From Membranipora membranacea (lineage: Eukaryota; Bryozoa; Gymnolaemata; Cheilostomatida; Membraniporidae): a DNA stretch of 64,000 bases. The DNA lies in contig OU612065.1 of NCBI GenBank assembly GCA_914767715.1, positions 30,876,001-30,940,000 on the forward strand. The letters are read 5' to 3'. A program made the translations under genes and the position numbers. Shown here piece by piece: positions 1 to 13,770 of this stretch (position 1 is the stretch's first letter; each line of letters begins with the position of its first letter). The notes beneath the pieces are model-generated. The model had not been told where the DNA came from. It saw only the letters and a list, made by a program, of their open reading frames with translations, and ran no database searches.

Positions 1-970
1 GTATAATTTTTGAAATTTCAAGTCAGCGTAATTACCAACCAGTTGATCGGAGGATCCCAATATTCTGCAGTTTGAATAAGGCCAATAAGGGCTTGAAGTG
101 GTCGGAGTTAGATAAGAATCAAACAGAGTTTTAATATTTCAATGCTGCAGTTTGGCATGTTTTTTTTTTGGCAAAGGTGGACGTCGTTAAAGTTGGCGCT
201 GACGGAGAACGGAGACCCGCAGAGAGAAACGGACTTCAGAATTGAGACGAGCATGAGTTGCTTATCCTTATGAGGTAGGGTAAAAGCAAATCTATTTTTT
301 GACCCGAGCGAAAAAAAAACGATGATACCTTCCCTGTGTATAATTTTTCAATTTTCAAGTCAGCGTAATTACCAACCAGTTAATCAGATGATCCCAATAT
401 TCTGCAGTTTGAATAAGGCCAATAAGGGCTTGAAGTGGTCGGAGTCAGATAAGAATCGAACAGAGTTTCAATATTTCAATGCTGCCGTTTGGCATGTTTT
501 TTTTTGGCATAAGTGGACGTCGTTAAAGTTGGCGCTGACGGAGAACGGATACCCGCAGAGACAAACGGACTTCAGATTTGAAACAAGCAGGAGTTGCTCC
601 TCCTTATGAGGTAGGTTAAAAGCAAATCTATTTTTTGACCCGAGCGAAAAAAAACCATGACACCCTCCCTTGGTATAATTATTGAAATTTCATGTCAGCG
701 TAATTACCAACCAGTTAATCGGAGGATCCCAATATTCTGCAGTTTGAATAAGGCCAATAAGGGCTTGAAGTGGTCGGAGTTAGATAAAAATCCAACAGAG
801 TTTTAATATTTCAATGCTGCCGTTTGGCATGTTTTTTTTTTTGGCAAAAGTGGACGTCGTTAAAGTTGGCGCTGACGGAGAACGGAGACCCGCAGAGACA
901 AACGAACTTCAGATTTGAGACGAGAAGGAGTTGCTCCTCCTTATGAGGTAGGTTAAAAGCAAATCTATTT
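1..970 (+). repeat. 7-monomer duplication, left copy
   Basis: This stretch matches 2351-3317 almost base for base at an offset of 2,350 bp (7 monomers). It shares rare markers such as GAGCATGAGTTGCTTATCC (239-266 region), TTTTTCAATTTTCAAG with TTAATCAGATG near 348-390, and GAGAAGGAGTTG near 925. The copy may start before the window. Its partner is truncated by a 2-monomer loss. Confidence 0.9.
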
Positions 971-2350
971 TTTGACCCGAGGGAAAAAAACCATGATACC
1001 CTCCCTTGGTATAATTTCTGAAATTTCAAGTCAGCGTAATTACCATCCAGTTAATCGGAGGATCCCAATATTCTGCAGTTTGAATAAGGCCAATAAGGGC
1101 TTGAAATGGTCAGAGTTAGATAAGAATCCAACAGAGTTTTAATTTTTCAATGCTGCCGTTTGGCATGTTTTTTTTGCGCAAAAGTGGACGTCGTTAAAGT
1201 TGGCGCTGACGGAGAACGGAGACCCGCAGAGACAAACGGCTTTCAGATTTGAGACGAGCAGGAGTTGCTTCTCCTTATAAGGTAGGTTGAAAGCAAATCT
1301 ATTTTTTGACCCGAGCGAAAAAAAACCATGATACCCTCCCTTGGTATAATTTTTGAAATTTCAAATCAGCGTAATTACCAACCAGTAAATCGGAGGATCC
1401 CAATATTCTGCAGTTTGAATAAGGCCAATAAGGGCTTGAAGTGGTCGGAGTCAGATAAGAATCCAACAGAGTTTCAATATTTCAATGCTGCCGTTTGGCA
1501 TGTTTTTTTTGGGCAAAAGTGGACGTCGTTAAAGTTGGCGCTGACGGAGAACGGATACCCGCAGAGACAAACCGACTTCAGATTCGAGACGAGCAGGAGT
1601 TGCTCCTCCTTGTGAGGTAGGTTAAAAGCAAATCTAGTTTTTGACCCGAGCATAAAAAAACCATGATACCCTCCCGTGGTATAATTTTTGAAATTTCAAG
1701 TTAGCGTATTTACCAACCAGTTTATCGGAAGATCCCAATATTCTGCAGTTTGAATAAGGCCAATAAGGGCTTGAAATGGTCGCAGTTAGATAAGAATCGA
1801 ACAGAGTTTTAATTTTCCAATGCTGCCGTTTGGCATGTTTTTTTTTTGGCAAAAGTGGACGTCGTTAAAGTTGGCACTGATGGAGAACGGAGACCCGCAG
1901 AGACATACGGATTCAAGATTTGAGACGAGCAGGAGTTGCTCCTCCTTATGAGGTAGGTTAAAAGCAAATCTATTTTTTGACCCGAGCGAGAAAAAACCAT
2001 GATACCCTCCCTTGGTATAATTTTCGAAATTTCAAGTCAGCGTAATTACCAACCAGTTAATCGGAGGATCCCAATATTCTGCAGTTTGAATAAGGCCAAT
2101 AAGGGCTTGTAGTGGTCGGAGTGAGATAAGAATCAAACAGAGTTTTAATATTTCAATGCTGCAGTTTGGCATGTTTTTTTTTTGGCAAAGGTGGACGTCG
2201 TTAAAGTTGGCGCTGACGGAGAACGGAAACCCGCAGAGACAAACGGACTTCAGATTTGAGACAAGCAGGAGTTGCTCCTCCTTATGAGGTAAGTTAAAAG
2301 CAAATCTATTTTTTGACCCGAGCGAAAAAAAACCATGATACCCTCCCTTG

Positions 2351-3317
2351 GTATAATTTTTGAAATTTCAAGTCAGCGTAATTACCAACCAGTTGATCGG
2401 AGGATCCCAATATTCTGCAGTTTGAATAAGGCCAATAAGGGCTTGAAGTGGTCGGAGTTAGATAAGAATCAAACAGAGTTTTAATATTTCAATGCTGCAG
2501 TTTGGCATGTTTTTTTTTTGGCAAAGGTGGACGTCGTTAAAGTTGGCGCTGACGGAGAACGGAGACCCGCAGAGAGAAACGGACTTCAGAATTGAGACGA
2601 GCATGAGTTGCTTATCCTTATGAGGTAGGGTAAAAGCAAATCTATTTTTTGACCCGAGCGAAAAAAAAACCATGATACCTTCCCTGTGTATAATTTTTCA
2701 ATTTTCAAGTCAGCGTAATTACCAACCAGTTAATCAGATGATCCCAATATTCTGCAGTTTGAATAAGGCCAATAAGGGCTTGAAGTGGTCGGAGTCAGAT
2801 AAGAATCGAACAGAGTTTCAATATTTCAATGCTGCCGTTTGGCATGTTTTTTTTTGGCATAAGTGGACGTCGTTAAAGTTGGCGCTGACGGAGAACGGAT
2901 ACCCGCAGAGACAAACGGACTTCAGATTTGAAACAAGCAGGAGTTGCTCCTCCTTATGAGGTAGGTTAAAAGCAAATCTATTTTTTGACCCGAGCGAAAA
3001 AAAACCATGACACCCTCCCTTGGTATAATTATTGAAATTTCATGTCAGCGTAATTACCAACCAGTTAATCGGAGGATCCCAATATTCTGCAGTTTGAATA
3101 AGGCCAATAAGGGCTTGAAGTGGTCGGAGTTAGATAAAAATCCAACAGAGTTTTAATATTTCAATGCTGCCGTTTGGCATGTTTTTTTTTTTGGCAAAAG
3201 TGGACGTCGTTAAAGTTGGCGCTGACGGAGAACGGAGACCCGCAGAGACAAACGAACTTCAGATTTGAGACGAGAAGGAGTTGCTCCTCCTTATGAGGTA
3301 GGTTAAAAGCAAATCTA
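2351..3317 (+). repeat. 7-monomer duplication, right copy, ending in a recombinant junction
   Basis: This is the partner of 1-970. At about 3294-3318 the sequence switches to the equivalent of 1629 onward, marked by AAATCTAGTTTTTGACC and GAGCATAAAA, so from there the offset drops from 2,350 to 1,681 bp. The difference of 669 bp is two monomers. The left-parent marker (TTATGAGG, not TTGTGAGG) is still present at 3293 and the right-parent G is present at 3318, which brackets the breakpoint. Confidence 0.85.
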
Positions 3318-5439
3318 GTTTTTGACCCGAGCATAAAAAAACCATGATACCCTCCCGTGGTATAATTTTTGAAATTTCAAGTCAGCGTAATTACCAACCA
3401 GTTTATCGGAAGATCCCAATATTCTGCAGTTTGAATAAGGCCAATAAGGGCTTGAAATGGTCGCAGTTAGATAAGAATCGAACAGAGTTTTAATTTTTCA
3501 ATGCTGCCGTTTGGCATGTTTTTTTTTTGGCAAAAGTGGACGTCGTTAAAGTTGGCACTGATGGAGAACGGAGACCCGCAGAGACAAACGGACTCAAGAT
3601 TTGAGACGAGCAGGAGTTGCTCCTCCTTATGAGGTAGGTTAAAAGCAAATCTATTTTTTGACCCGAGCGAGAAAAAACCATGATACCCTCCCTTGGTATA
3701 ATTTTCGAAATTTCAAGTCAGCGTAATTACCAACCAGTTGATCGGAGTATCCCAATATTCTGCAGTTTGAATAAGGCCAATAAGGGCCTGTAGTGGTCGG
3801 AGTGAGATAAGAATCAAACAGAGTTTTAATATTTCAATGCTGCAGTTTGGCATGTTTTTTTTTTGGCAAAGGTGGACGTCGTTAAAGTTGGCGCTGACGG
3901 AGAACGGAAACCCGCAGAGACAAATGGACTTCAGATTTGAGTAGAGCAGGAGATGCTCCTCCTTATGAGGTAGGTTAAAAGCAAATCTATTTTTTGACCC
4001 GAGCTAAAAAAAACCATGATACCCTGCCTTGGTATAATGTTTGAATTTTCAAGTCAGCGTGATTACCAACCAGTTAATCGGAGGATCCCAATATTCTTCA
4101 GTTTGAATAAGGCCAATCAGGGCTTGAAGTGGTCGGAGTTATATAAGAATCAAACAGAGTTTTAATTTTTCAATGCTGCCGTTTGGCATGTTTTTTTGTG
4201 TGGCAAAAGTGGACGTCGTTACAGTTGGCGCTGACGGAGAATGGAGACCCGCAGAGACAAATGGACTTCAGATTTGAGTAGATCAGGAGTTGCTCCTCCT
4301 TATGAGGTAGGTTAAAAGCAAATCTATTTTTTGACCCGAGCTAAAAAAAACCATGATACCCTGCCTTGGTATAATTTTTGAATTTTCAAGTCAGCGTAAT
4401 TACAAACCAGTTAATCGGAGGATCCCAATATTCTGCAGTTTGAATAAGGCCAATAAGGGCTTGAAGTGGTCGGAGTTAGATAAGAATCCAACAGAGTTTT
4501 AATTTTTCAATGCTGCCATTTGGCATGTCTCTTTTTGGTAAAAGTGGACGTCGTTAAAGTTGGCGCTGATGGAGAACGGAGACCCGCAGAGACAAACGGA
4601 CTCCAGATTTGAGACGAGCAGGAGTTGCTCCTCCTTATGAGGTAGGTTAAAAGCAAATCAATTTTTTGTCCCGAGCGAAAAAAAACCATGATACCCTCCC
4701 TTGGTATAATTTTTGAAATTTCAAGTCAGCATAATTACCAACCAGTTAATCGGAGGATCCCAATATTCTGCAGTTTGAATAAGGCCAATAAGGGCTTGAA
4801 GCGGTCGCAGTTAGATAAGAATCAAATAGAGTTTTAATTTTTTAATGCTGCCGTTTGGCATGTTTTGTTTTGGCAAAGGTGGACTTCGTTAAAGTTGGCG
4901 CTGACGGAGAACGGAGACCCGCAGAGACAAACGGACTTCAGATTTGAGACGAGCAAGAGTTGTTCCTCCTTATGAGGTAGGTTAAAAGCAAATCTATTTT
5001 TTGACCCGAGCGAAAAAAAACCATGATACCCTCCCTTGGTATAATTTTTGAAATTTCAAGTCAGCGTAATTACCAACCAGTTAATCGGAGGACCCCAATA
5101 TTCTGCAGTTTGAATAAGGCCAATAAGGGCTTGAAGTGGTCGAAGTTAGATAAGAATCAAACAGAGATTAAATTTTTCAATGCTGCCGTATGGCATGTTT
5201 TTTTTTGGCAAAGGTGGACGTCGTTAAAGTTGGCGCTGCCGGAGAAAGGAGACCCGCAGAGACAAACGGACTTCAGATTAGAGACGAGCAGGAGTTGGTC
5301 CCCTTATGAGGTAGGTTAAAAGCAAATCTATTTTTTGACCGGAGCGAAAAAAAACCATGATACCCTCCCTTGGTATAATTTTTGAAATTTGAAGTCAGCG
5401 TAATTACCAACCAGTAAATCGGAGGATCCCAATATTCTG

Positions 5440-6846
5440 CAGTTTGAATAAGGCCAATAAGGGCTTGAAGTGGTCGGAGTCAGATAAGAATCCAACAGAG
5501 TTTTAATATTTCAATGCTGCCGTTTGGCATGTTTTTTTTGGGCAAAAGTGGACGTCGTTAAAGTTGGCGCTGACGGAGAACGGATACCCGCAGAGACAAA
5601 CGGACTTCAGATTTGAGACGAGCAGGAGTTGCTCCTCCTTATGAGGTAGGTTAAAAGCAAATCTATTTTTTGACCCGAGCGAAAAAAAACCATGACACCC
5701 TCCCTTGGTATAATTATTGAAATTTCATGTCAGCGTAATTACCAACCAGTTAATCGGAAGATCCCAATATTCTGTAGTTTGAATAAGGCCAATAAGGGCT
5801 TGAAGTGGTCGGAGTTAGATAAGAATCCAACAGAGTTTTAATTTTTCAATGCTGCCGTTTGGCATGTTTTTTTTTTGGCAAAGGTGGACGTCGTTAAAGT
5901 TGGCGCTGACGGAGAAAGGAGACCCGCAGAGAGAAACGGACTTCAGAATTGAGACGAGCATGAGTTGCTTATCCTTATGAGGTAGGTTAAAAGCAAATCT
6001 ATTTTTTGACCCGAGCGAAAAAAAACCATGATACCATCCCTGTGTATAATTTTTCAATTTTCAAGTCAGCGTAATTACCAACCAGTGAATCGGAGGATCC
6101 CAATATTCTGCAGTTTGAATAAGGCCAATAAGGGCTTGAAGTGGTCGGAGTCAGACAAGAATCCAACAGAGTTTCAATATTTCAATGCTGCCGTTTGGCA
6201 TGTTTTTTTGGGCAAAAGTGGACGTCGTTGAAGTTGGCGCTGACGGAGAACGGAGACCCGCAGAGACAATCGGATTTCTTATTTGAGACGAGCAGGAGTT
6301 GCTCCTCCTTATGAGGTAGGTTAAAAGCAAATCTATTTTTTGACCCGAGCAAAAAAAAAACCATGATACCCTCCCTTGGTATAATTTTTGAAATTTCAAG
6401 TCAGCGTAATTACCAACCAGTTAATCGGGGGATCCCAATAATCTGCAGTTTGAATAAGGCCAATAAGGGCTTGAAGTGGTCGGAGTTAGATAAAAATCCA
6501 ACAGAGTATTAATATTTCAATGCCGCCGTTTGGCATGTTTTTTTTTTGGCAAAAGTGGACGTCGTTAAAGTTGGCGCTGGCGGAGAACGGAGACCCGCAG
6601 AGACAAACGGACTTCAGATTTGAGACGAGCAGGAGTTGCTCCTCCTTATGAGGTAGGTTAAAAGCAAATCTAGTTTTTGACCCGAGCGAAAAAAAACCAT
6701 GATAACCTCCCTTGGTATAATTTTTGAAATTTCAAGTCAGCGTAATTGCCAACAAGTTAATCGGAGGTTCCCAATATTCTGCAGTTTGAATAAGGCCAAT
6801 AAGGGCTTGAAGTGGTCGGAGTTATATAAGAATCAAACAGAGTTTT
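5440..6846 (+). repeat. 10-monomer-offset duplication, left copy
   Basis: This matches 8800-10207 at an offset of about 3,360 bp. Shared markers are TTCTGTAGTTTG (PstI lost), the GAGCATGAGTTGCTTATCC unit, CAGTGAATCGG, TTTCTTATTTGAGACG, GGGGGATCCCAATAATCTG and GCCAACAAG. Similarity ends at ~6846/10207, where 6.84 kb has TTAATATTTC and 10.20 kb has TTAATTTTTC. Parts of it reappear at 11.45-12.13 kb (offset 6,048) and 12.13-12.54 kb (offset ~5,712). Confidence 0.85.
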
Positions 6847-8799
6847 AATATTTCAATGCTGCAGTTTGGCATGTTTTTTTTTTGGCAAAGGTGGACGTCG
6901 TTAAAGTTGGCGCTGACGGAGAACGGAAACCCGCAGAGACAAACGGACGTCAGATTTGAGACAAGCAGGAGTTGCTCCTCCTTATGAGGTAGGGTAAAAG
7001 CAAATCTATTTTTTGACCCGAGCGAAAAAAAAACCATGATACCTTCCCTGTGTATAATTTTTCAATTTTCAAGTCAGCGTAATTACCAACCAGTTAATCA
7101 GATGATCCCAATATTCTGCAGTTTGAATAAGGCCAATAAGGGCTTGAAGTGGTCGGAGTCAGATAAGAATCGAACAGAGTTTCAATATTTCAATGCTGCC
7201 GTTTGGCATGTTTTTTTTTGGCATAAGTGGACGTCGTTAAAGTTGGCGCTGACGGAGAACGGATACCCGCAGAGACAAACGGACTTCAGATTTGAGACAA
7301 GCAGGAGTTGCTCCTCCTTATGAGGTAGGTTAAAAGCAAATCTATTTTTTGACCCGAGCGAAAAAAAACCATGACACCCTCCCTTGGTATAATTATTGAA
7401 ATTTCATGTCAGCGTAATTACCAACCAGTTAATCGGAAGATCCCAATATTCTGTAGTTTGAATAAGGCCAATAAGGGCTTGAAGTGGTCGGAGTTAGATA
7501 AGAATCCAACAGAGTTTTAATTTTTCAATGCTGCCGTTTGGCATGTTTTTTTTTTGGCAAAAGTGGACGTCGTTAAAGTTGGCGCTGACGGAGATTGGAG
7601 ACCCGCAGAGAGAAACGGACTTCAGAACTGAGACGAGCAGGAGTTGCTCCTCCTTATGAGGTAGGTTAAAAGCAAATCTATTTTTTGACCCGAGCAAAAA
7701 AAAACCATGATACCCTCCCTTGGTATAATTTTTGAAAGTTCAAGTCAGCGTAATTACCAACCAGTTAATCGGAAGATCCCAATATTCTGCAGTTTGAATA
7801 AGGCCAATAAGGGCTTGAAATGGTCAGAGTTAGATAAGAATCCAACAGAGTTTTAATTTTTCAATGCTGCGGTTTGGCAAGTTTTTTTTTGGGCAAAAGT
7901 GGACGTCGTTAAAGTTGGTGCTGACGGAGAACAGAGACCCGCAGAGACAATCGGATTTCAGATTTGAGACGAGCAGGAGTTGCTCCTCCTTATGAGGTGG
8001 GTTAAAAGCAAATCTATTTTTTGACCCGAGCAAAAAAAAAACCATGATACCCTCCCTTGGTATAATTTTCGAAATTTCAAGTCAGCGTAATTACCAACCA
8101 GTTAATCGGAGGATCCGAATATTCTGCAGTTTGAATAAGGCCAATAAGGGCCTGTAGTGGTCGGAGTGAGATAAGAATCAAACAGAGTTTTAATATTTCA
8201 ATGCTGCAGTTTGGCATGTTTTTTTTTTGGCAAAGGTGGACGTCGTTAAAGTTGGCGCTGACGGAGAACGGAAACCCGCAGAGACAAATGGACTTCAGAT
8301 TTGAGTAGAGCAGGAGTTGCTCCTCCTTATGAGGTAGGTTAAAAGCAAATCTATTTTTTGACCCGAGCTAAAAAAAACCATGATACCCTGCCTTGGTATA
8401 ATTTTTGAATTTTCAAGTCAGCGTGATTACCAACCAGTTAATCGGAGGATCCCAATATTCTTCAGTTTGAATAAGGCCAATCAGGGCTTGAAGTGGTCGG
8501 AGTTATATAAGAATCAAACAGAGTTTTAATTTTTCAATGCTGCCGTTTGGCATGTTTTTTTGTGTGGCAAAAGTGGACGTCGTTAAAGTTGGCGCTGATG
8601 GAGAACGGAGACCCGCAGAGACAAACGGACTTCAGATTTGAGACGAGCAAGAGTTGTTCCTCCTTATGAGGTAGGTTAAAAGCAAATCTATTTTTTGACC
8701 CGAGCGAAAAAAAACCATGATACCCTCCCTTGGTATAATTTTTGAAATTTCAAGTCAGCGTAATTACCAACCAGTTAATCGGAGGACCCCAATATTCTG

Positions 8800-10207
8800 C
8801 AGTTTGAATAAGGCCAATAAGGGCTTGAAGTGGTCGGAGTCAGATAAGAATCCAACAGAGTTTTAATATTTCAATGCTGCCGTTTGGCATGTTTTTTTTG
8901 GGCAAAAGTGGACGTCGTTAAAGTTGGCGCTGACGGAGAACGGATACCCGCAGAGACAAACGGACTTCAGATTTGAGACGAGCAGGAGTTGCTCCTCCTT
9001 ATGAGGTAGGTTAAAAGCAAATCTATTTTTTGACCCGAGCGAAAAAAAACCATGACACCCTCCCTTGGTATTATTATTGAAATTTCATGTCAGCGTAATT
9101 ACCAACCAGTTAATCGGAAGATCCCAATATTCTGTAGTTTGAATAAGGCCAATAAGGGCTTGAAGTGGTCGGAGTTAGATAAGAATCCAACAGAGTTTTA
9201 ATTTTTCAATGCTGCCGTTTGGCATGTTTTTTTTTTTAACAAAGGTGGACGTCGTTAAAGTTGGCGCTGACGGAGAAAGGAGACCCGCAGAGAGAAACGG
9301 ACTTTAGAATTGAGACGAGCATGAGTTGCTTATCCTTATGAGGTAGGTTAAAAGCAAATCTATTTTTTGACCCGAGCGAAAAAAAACCTTGATACCATCC
9401 CTGTGTATAAGTTTTCAATTTTCAAGTCAGCGTAATTACCAACCAGTGAATCGGAGGATCCCAATATTCTGCAGTTTGAATAAGGCCAATAAGGGCTTGA
9501 AGTGGTCGGAGTCAGACAAGAATCCAACAGAGTTTCAATATTTAAATGCTGCCGTTTGGCATGTTTTTTTGGGCAAAAGTGGACGTCGTTGAAGTTGGCG
9601 CTGACGGAGAACGGAGACCCGCAGAGACAATCGGATTTCTTATTTGAGACGAGCAGGAGTTGCTCCTCCTTATGAGGTAGGTTAAAAGCAAATCTATTTT
9701 TTGACCCGAGCAAAAAAAAAACCATGATACCCTCCCTTGGTATAATTTTTGAAATTTCAAGTCAGCGTAATTACCAACCAGTTAATCGGGGGATCCCAAT
9801 AATCTGCAGTTTGAATAAGGCCAATAAGGGCTTGAAGTGGTCGGAGTTAGATAAAAATCCAACAGAGTATTAATATTTCAATGCCGCCGTTTGGCATGTT
9901 TTTTTTTTGGCAAAAGTGGACGTCGTTAAAGTTGGCGCTGGCGGAGAACGGAGACCCGCAGAGACAAACAGTCTTCAGATTTGAGACGAGCAGGAGTTGC
10001 TCCTCCTTATGAGGTAGGTTAAAAGCAAATCTAGTTTTTGACCCGAGCGAAAAAAAACCATGATAACCTCCCTTGGTATAATTTTTGAAATTTCAAGTCA
10101 GCGTAATTGCCAACAAGTTAATCGGAGGTTCCCAATATTCTGCAGTTTGAATAAGGCCAATAAGGGCTTGAAGTGGTCGGAGTTATATAAGAATCAAACA
10201 GAGTTTT
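8800..10207 (+). repeat. 10-monomer-offset duplication, right copy
   Basis: Partner of 5440-6846. To its left, 8.60-8.80 kb matches 4.90-5.10 kb at 11 monomers instead (shared GGAGGACCCC), so the left edge is a recombinant. Small private differences include TTTTTTTTTTAACAAAGG near 9230-9244 and CAAACAGTCTTC near 9966. Confidence 0.8.
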
Positions 10208-13080
10208 AATTTTTCAATGCTGCCGTTTGGCATGTTTTTTTGTGTGGCAAAAGTGGTCGTCGTTACAGTTGGCGCTGACGGAGAATGGAGACCCGCAGAG
10301 ACAAACGGACTTCAGATTTGAGTAGAGCAGGAGTTGCTCCTCCTTATGAGGTAGGTTAAAAGCAAATCTATTTTTTGACCCGAGCGAAAAAAAACCATGA
10401 TACCCTCCCTTGGTATAATTTTTGAAATTTCAAATCAGCGTAATTACCAACCAGTTAATCGGAGGATCCCAATATTCTGCAGTTTGAATAAGGCCAATAA
10501 GGGCTTGAAGTGGTCGCAGTTAGATAAGAATCCAACAGAGTTTTAATTTTTCAATGCTGCCGTTTGGCATGTTTTTTTTTGGGCAAAAGTGGACGTCGTT
10601 AAAGTTGGCGCTGACGGAGAACGGAGACCCGCAGAGACAAACGGCCTTCAGATTTGAGACGAGCAGGATATGCTCCTCCTTATGAGGTAGATTAAAAGCA
10701 AATCTATTTTTTGACCCGAGCTAAAAAAAACCATGATACCCTGCCTTGGTATAATTTTCGAAATTTCAAGTCAGCATAATTACCAACCAGTTAATCGGAG
10801 GATCCCAATATTCTGCAGTTTGAATAAGGCCAATAAGGGCTTGTAGTGGTCGGAGTTAGATAAGAATCAAACAGAGTTTTAATTTTTCAATGCTGCCGTT
10901 TGGCATGTTTTTTTTTGGCAAAGGTGGACGCCGTTAAAGTCGGCGCTGACGGAGAACGAAGACCCGCAGAGACAAACGGACTTCAGATTTAAGACGAGCA
11001 GGAGTTGCTCCTCCTTATGAGGTAGGTTAAAAGCAAATCTATTTTTTGACCCGAGCGAAAAAAAACCATGATACCCTCCCTTGGTATAATTTTTGAATTT
11101 TCAAGTCAGCGTAATTCCCAACCAGTTAATCGGAAGATCCCAATATTCTGCAGTTTGAATAAGGCCAATAAGGGCTTGAAATGGTCGCAGTTAGATAAGA
11201 ATGGAACAGAGTTTTAATTTTTCAATGCTGCCATTTGACATGTTTTTTTTTTGGCAAAAGTGGACATCGTTAAATTTGGCGCTGACGGAGAACGGAGACC
11301 CGCAGAGACAAACGGACTTCAGATTTGAGACGAGCAGGAGTTGCTCCTCTTTATGAGGTAGGTTAAAAGCAAATCTATTTTTTGACCCGAGCGGAAAAAA
11401 AACCATGATACCCTGCCTCGGTATAATTTTTGAAATTTCAAGTCAGCGTAATTACCAACCAGTAAATCGGAGGATCCCAATATTCTGCAGTTTGAATAAG
11501 GCCAATAAGGGCTTGAAGTGGTCGGAGTCAGATAAGAATCCAACAGAGTTTTAATATTTCAATGCTGCCGTTTGGCATGTTTTTTTTGGGCAAAAGTGGA
11601 CGTCGTTAAAGTTGGCGCTGACGGAGAACGGATACCCGCAGAGACAAACGGACTTCAGATTTGAGACGAGCAGGAGTTGCTCCTCCTTATGAGGTAGGTT
11701 AAAAGCAATTCTATTTTTTGACCCGAGCGAAAAAAAACCATGACACCCTCCCTTGGTATAATTATTGAAATTTCATGTCAGCGTAATTACCAGCCAGTTA
11801 ATCGGGGGATCCCAATATTCTGTAGTTTGAATAAGGCCAATAAGGGCTTGAAGTGGTCGGAGTTAGATAAGAATCCAACAGAGTTTTAATTTTTCAATGC
11901 TGCCGTTTGGCATGTTTTTTTTTTGGCAAAGGTGGACGTCGTTAAAGTTGGCGCTGACGGAGAAAGGAGACCCGCAGAGAGAAACGGACTTCAGAATTGA
12001 GACGAGCATGAGTTGCTTATCCTTATGAGGTAGGTTAAAAGCAAATCTATTTTTTGACCCGAGCGAAAAAAAACCATGATACCATCCCTGTGTATAATTT
12101 TTCAATTTTCAAGTCAGCGTAATTACCAACCAGTTAATCGGGGGATCCCAATAATCTGCAGTTTGAATAAGGCCAATAAGGGCTTGAAGTGGTCGGAGTT
12201 AGATAAAAATCCAACAGAGTATTAATATTTCAATGCCGCCGTTTGGCATGTTTTTTTTTTGGCAAAAGTGGACGTCGTTAAAGTTGGCGCTGGCGGAGAA
12301 CGGAGACCCGCAGAGACAAACGGACTTCAGATTTGAGACGAGCAGGAGTTGCTCCTCCTTATGAGGTAGGTTAAAAGCAAATCTAGTTTTTGACCCGAGC
12401 GAAAAAAAACCATGATAACCTCCCTTGGTATAATTTTTGAAATTTCAAGTCAGCGTAATTGCCAACAAGTTAATCGGAGGTTCCCAATATTCTGCAGTTT
12501 GAATAAGGCAAATAAGGGCTTGAAGTGGTCGGAGTTATATAAGAATCAAACAGAGTTTTAATTTTTCAATGCTGCCGTTTGGCATGTTTTTTTTGGGCAA
12601 AAGTGGACGTCGTTAAAGTTGGCGCTGACGGAGAACGGAGACCCGCAGAGACAATCGGATTTCAGATTTGAGACGAGCAGGAGTTGCTCCTCCTTATGAG
12701 GTAGGTTAAAAGCAAATCTATTTTTTGACCCGAGCGAAAAAAAACCATGATACCCTCCCTTGGTATAATTTTTGAAATTTCGAATCAGCGTAATTACCAA
12801 CCAGTTAATCGGAGGATCCCAATATTCTGCAGTTTGAATAAGGCCAATAAGGGCTTGAAGTGGTCGCAGTTAGATAAGAATCCAACAGAGTTTTAATTTT
12901 TCAATGCTGCCGTTTGGCATGTTTTTTTTTGGGCAAAAGTGGACGTCGTTAAAGTTGGCGCTGACGGAGAACGGAGACCCGCAGAGACAAACGGCCTTCA
13001 GATTTGACACGAGCAGGATATGCTCCTCCTTATGAGGTAGATTAAAAGCAAATCTATTTTTTGACCCGAGCTAAAAAAAA

Positions 13081-13770
13081 CCATGATACCCTGCCTTGGT
13101 ATAATTTTTGAATTTTCAAGTCAGCGTAATTACAAACCAGTTAATCGGAGGATCCCAATATTCTGCAGTTTGAATAAGGCCAATAAGGGCTTGAAGTGGT
13201 CGGAGTTAGATAAGAATCCATCAAAGTTTTAATTTTTCAATGCTGCCATTTGGCATGTCTCTTTTTGGCAAAAGTGGACGTTGTTAAAGTTGGCGCTGAC
13301 GGAGAACGGAGACCCGCAGAGACAAACGGACTCCAGATTTGAGACGAGCAGGAGTTGCTCCTCCTTATGAGGTAGGTTAAAAGCAATTCAATTTTTTGTC
13401 CCGAGCGAAAAAAAACCATGATACCCTCCCTTGGTATAATTTTTGAAATTTCAAGTCAGCATAATTACCAACCAGTTAATCGGAGGATCCCAATATTCTG
13501 CAGTTTGAATAAGGCCAATAAGGGCTTGAAGCGGTCGCAGTTAGATAAGCATCAAATAGAGTTTTAATTTTTTAATGCTGCCGTTTGGCATGTTTTGTTT
13601 TGGCAAAGGTGGACTTCGTTAAAGTTGGCGCTGACGGAGAACGGAGACCCGCAGAGACAAACGGACTTCAGATTTGAGACGAGCAAGAGTTGTTCCTCCT
13701 TATGAGGTAGGTTAAAAGCAAATCTATTTTTTGACCCGAGCGAAAAAAAACCATGATACCCTCCCTTGGT
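13081..13770 (+). repeat. Re-occurrence of the 4351-5040 block (26-monomer offset)
   Basis: About two monomers match 4351-5040 at an offset of 8,730 bp. Shared rare markers are AATTACAAACCAG, ATGTCTCTTTTTGG, TTTTTTGTCCCGAG, GAAGCGGTCGCAG, TTTTTTAATGCTG, GTTTTGTTTTGGC and AGCAAGAGTTGTTCC. The copies differ by scattered substitutions such as CATCAAAG for CAACAGAG, so this is older than the duplications in the centre of the window. Confidence 0.85.

Noticed and set aside
322-609. Plus-strand ORF of 95 codons recurring in many monomers
   Set aside because: It lies within the satellite unit, is broken by TAA in most copies, has no recognisable domain, and its frame varies with T-tract length. Repetition explains its recurrence.
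9360-9725. Minus-strand ORF of 121 codons, the longest frame in the window
   Set aside because: It spans a monomer boundary and is open only because of local T-tract and A-tract lengths. The same region in neighbouring units is closed.
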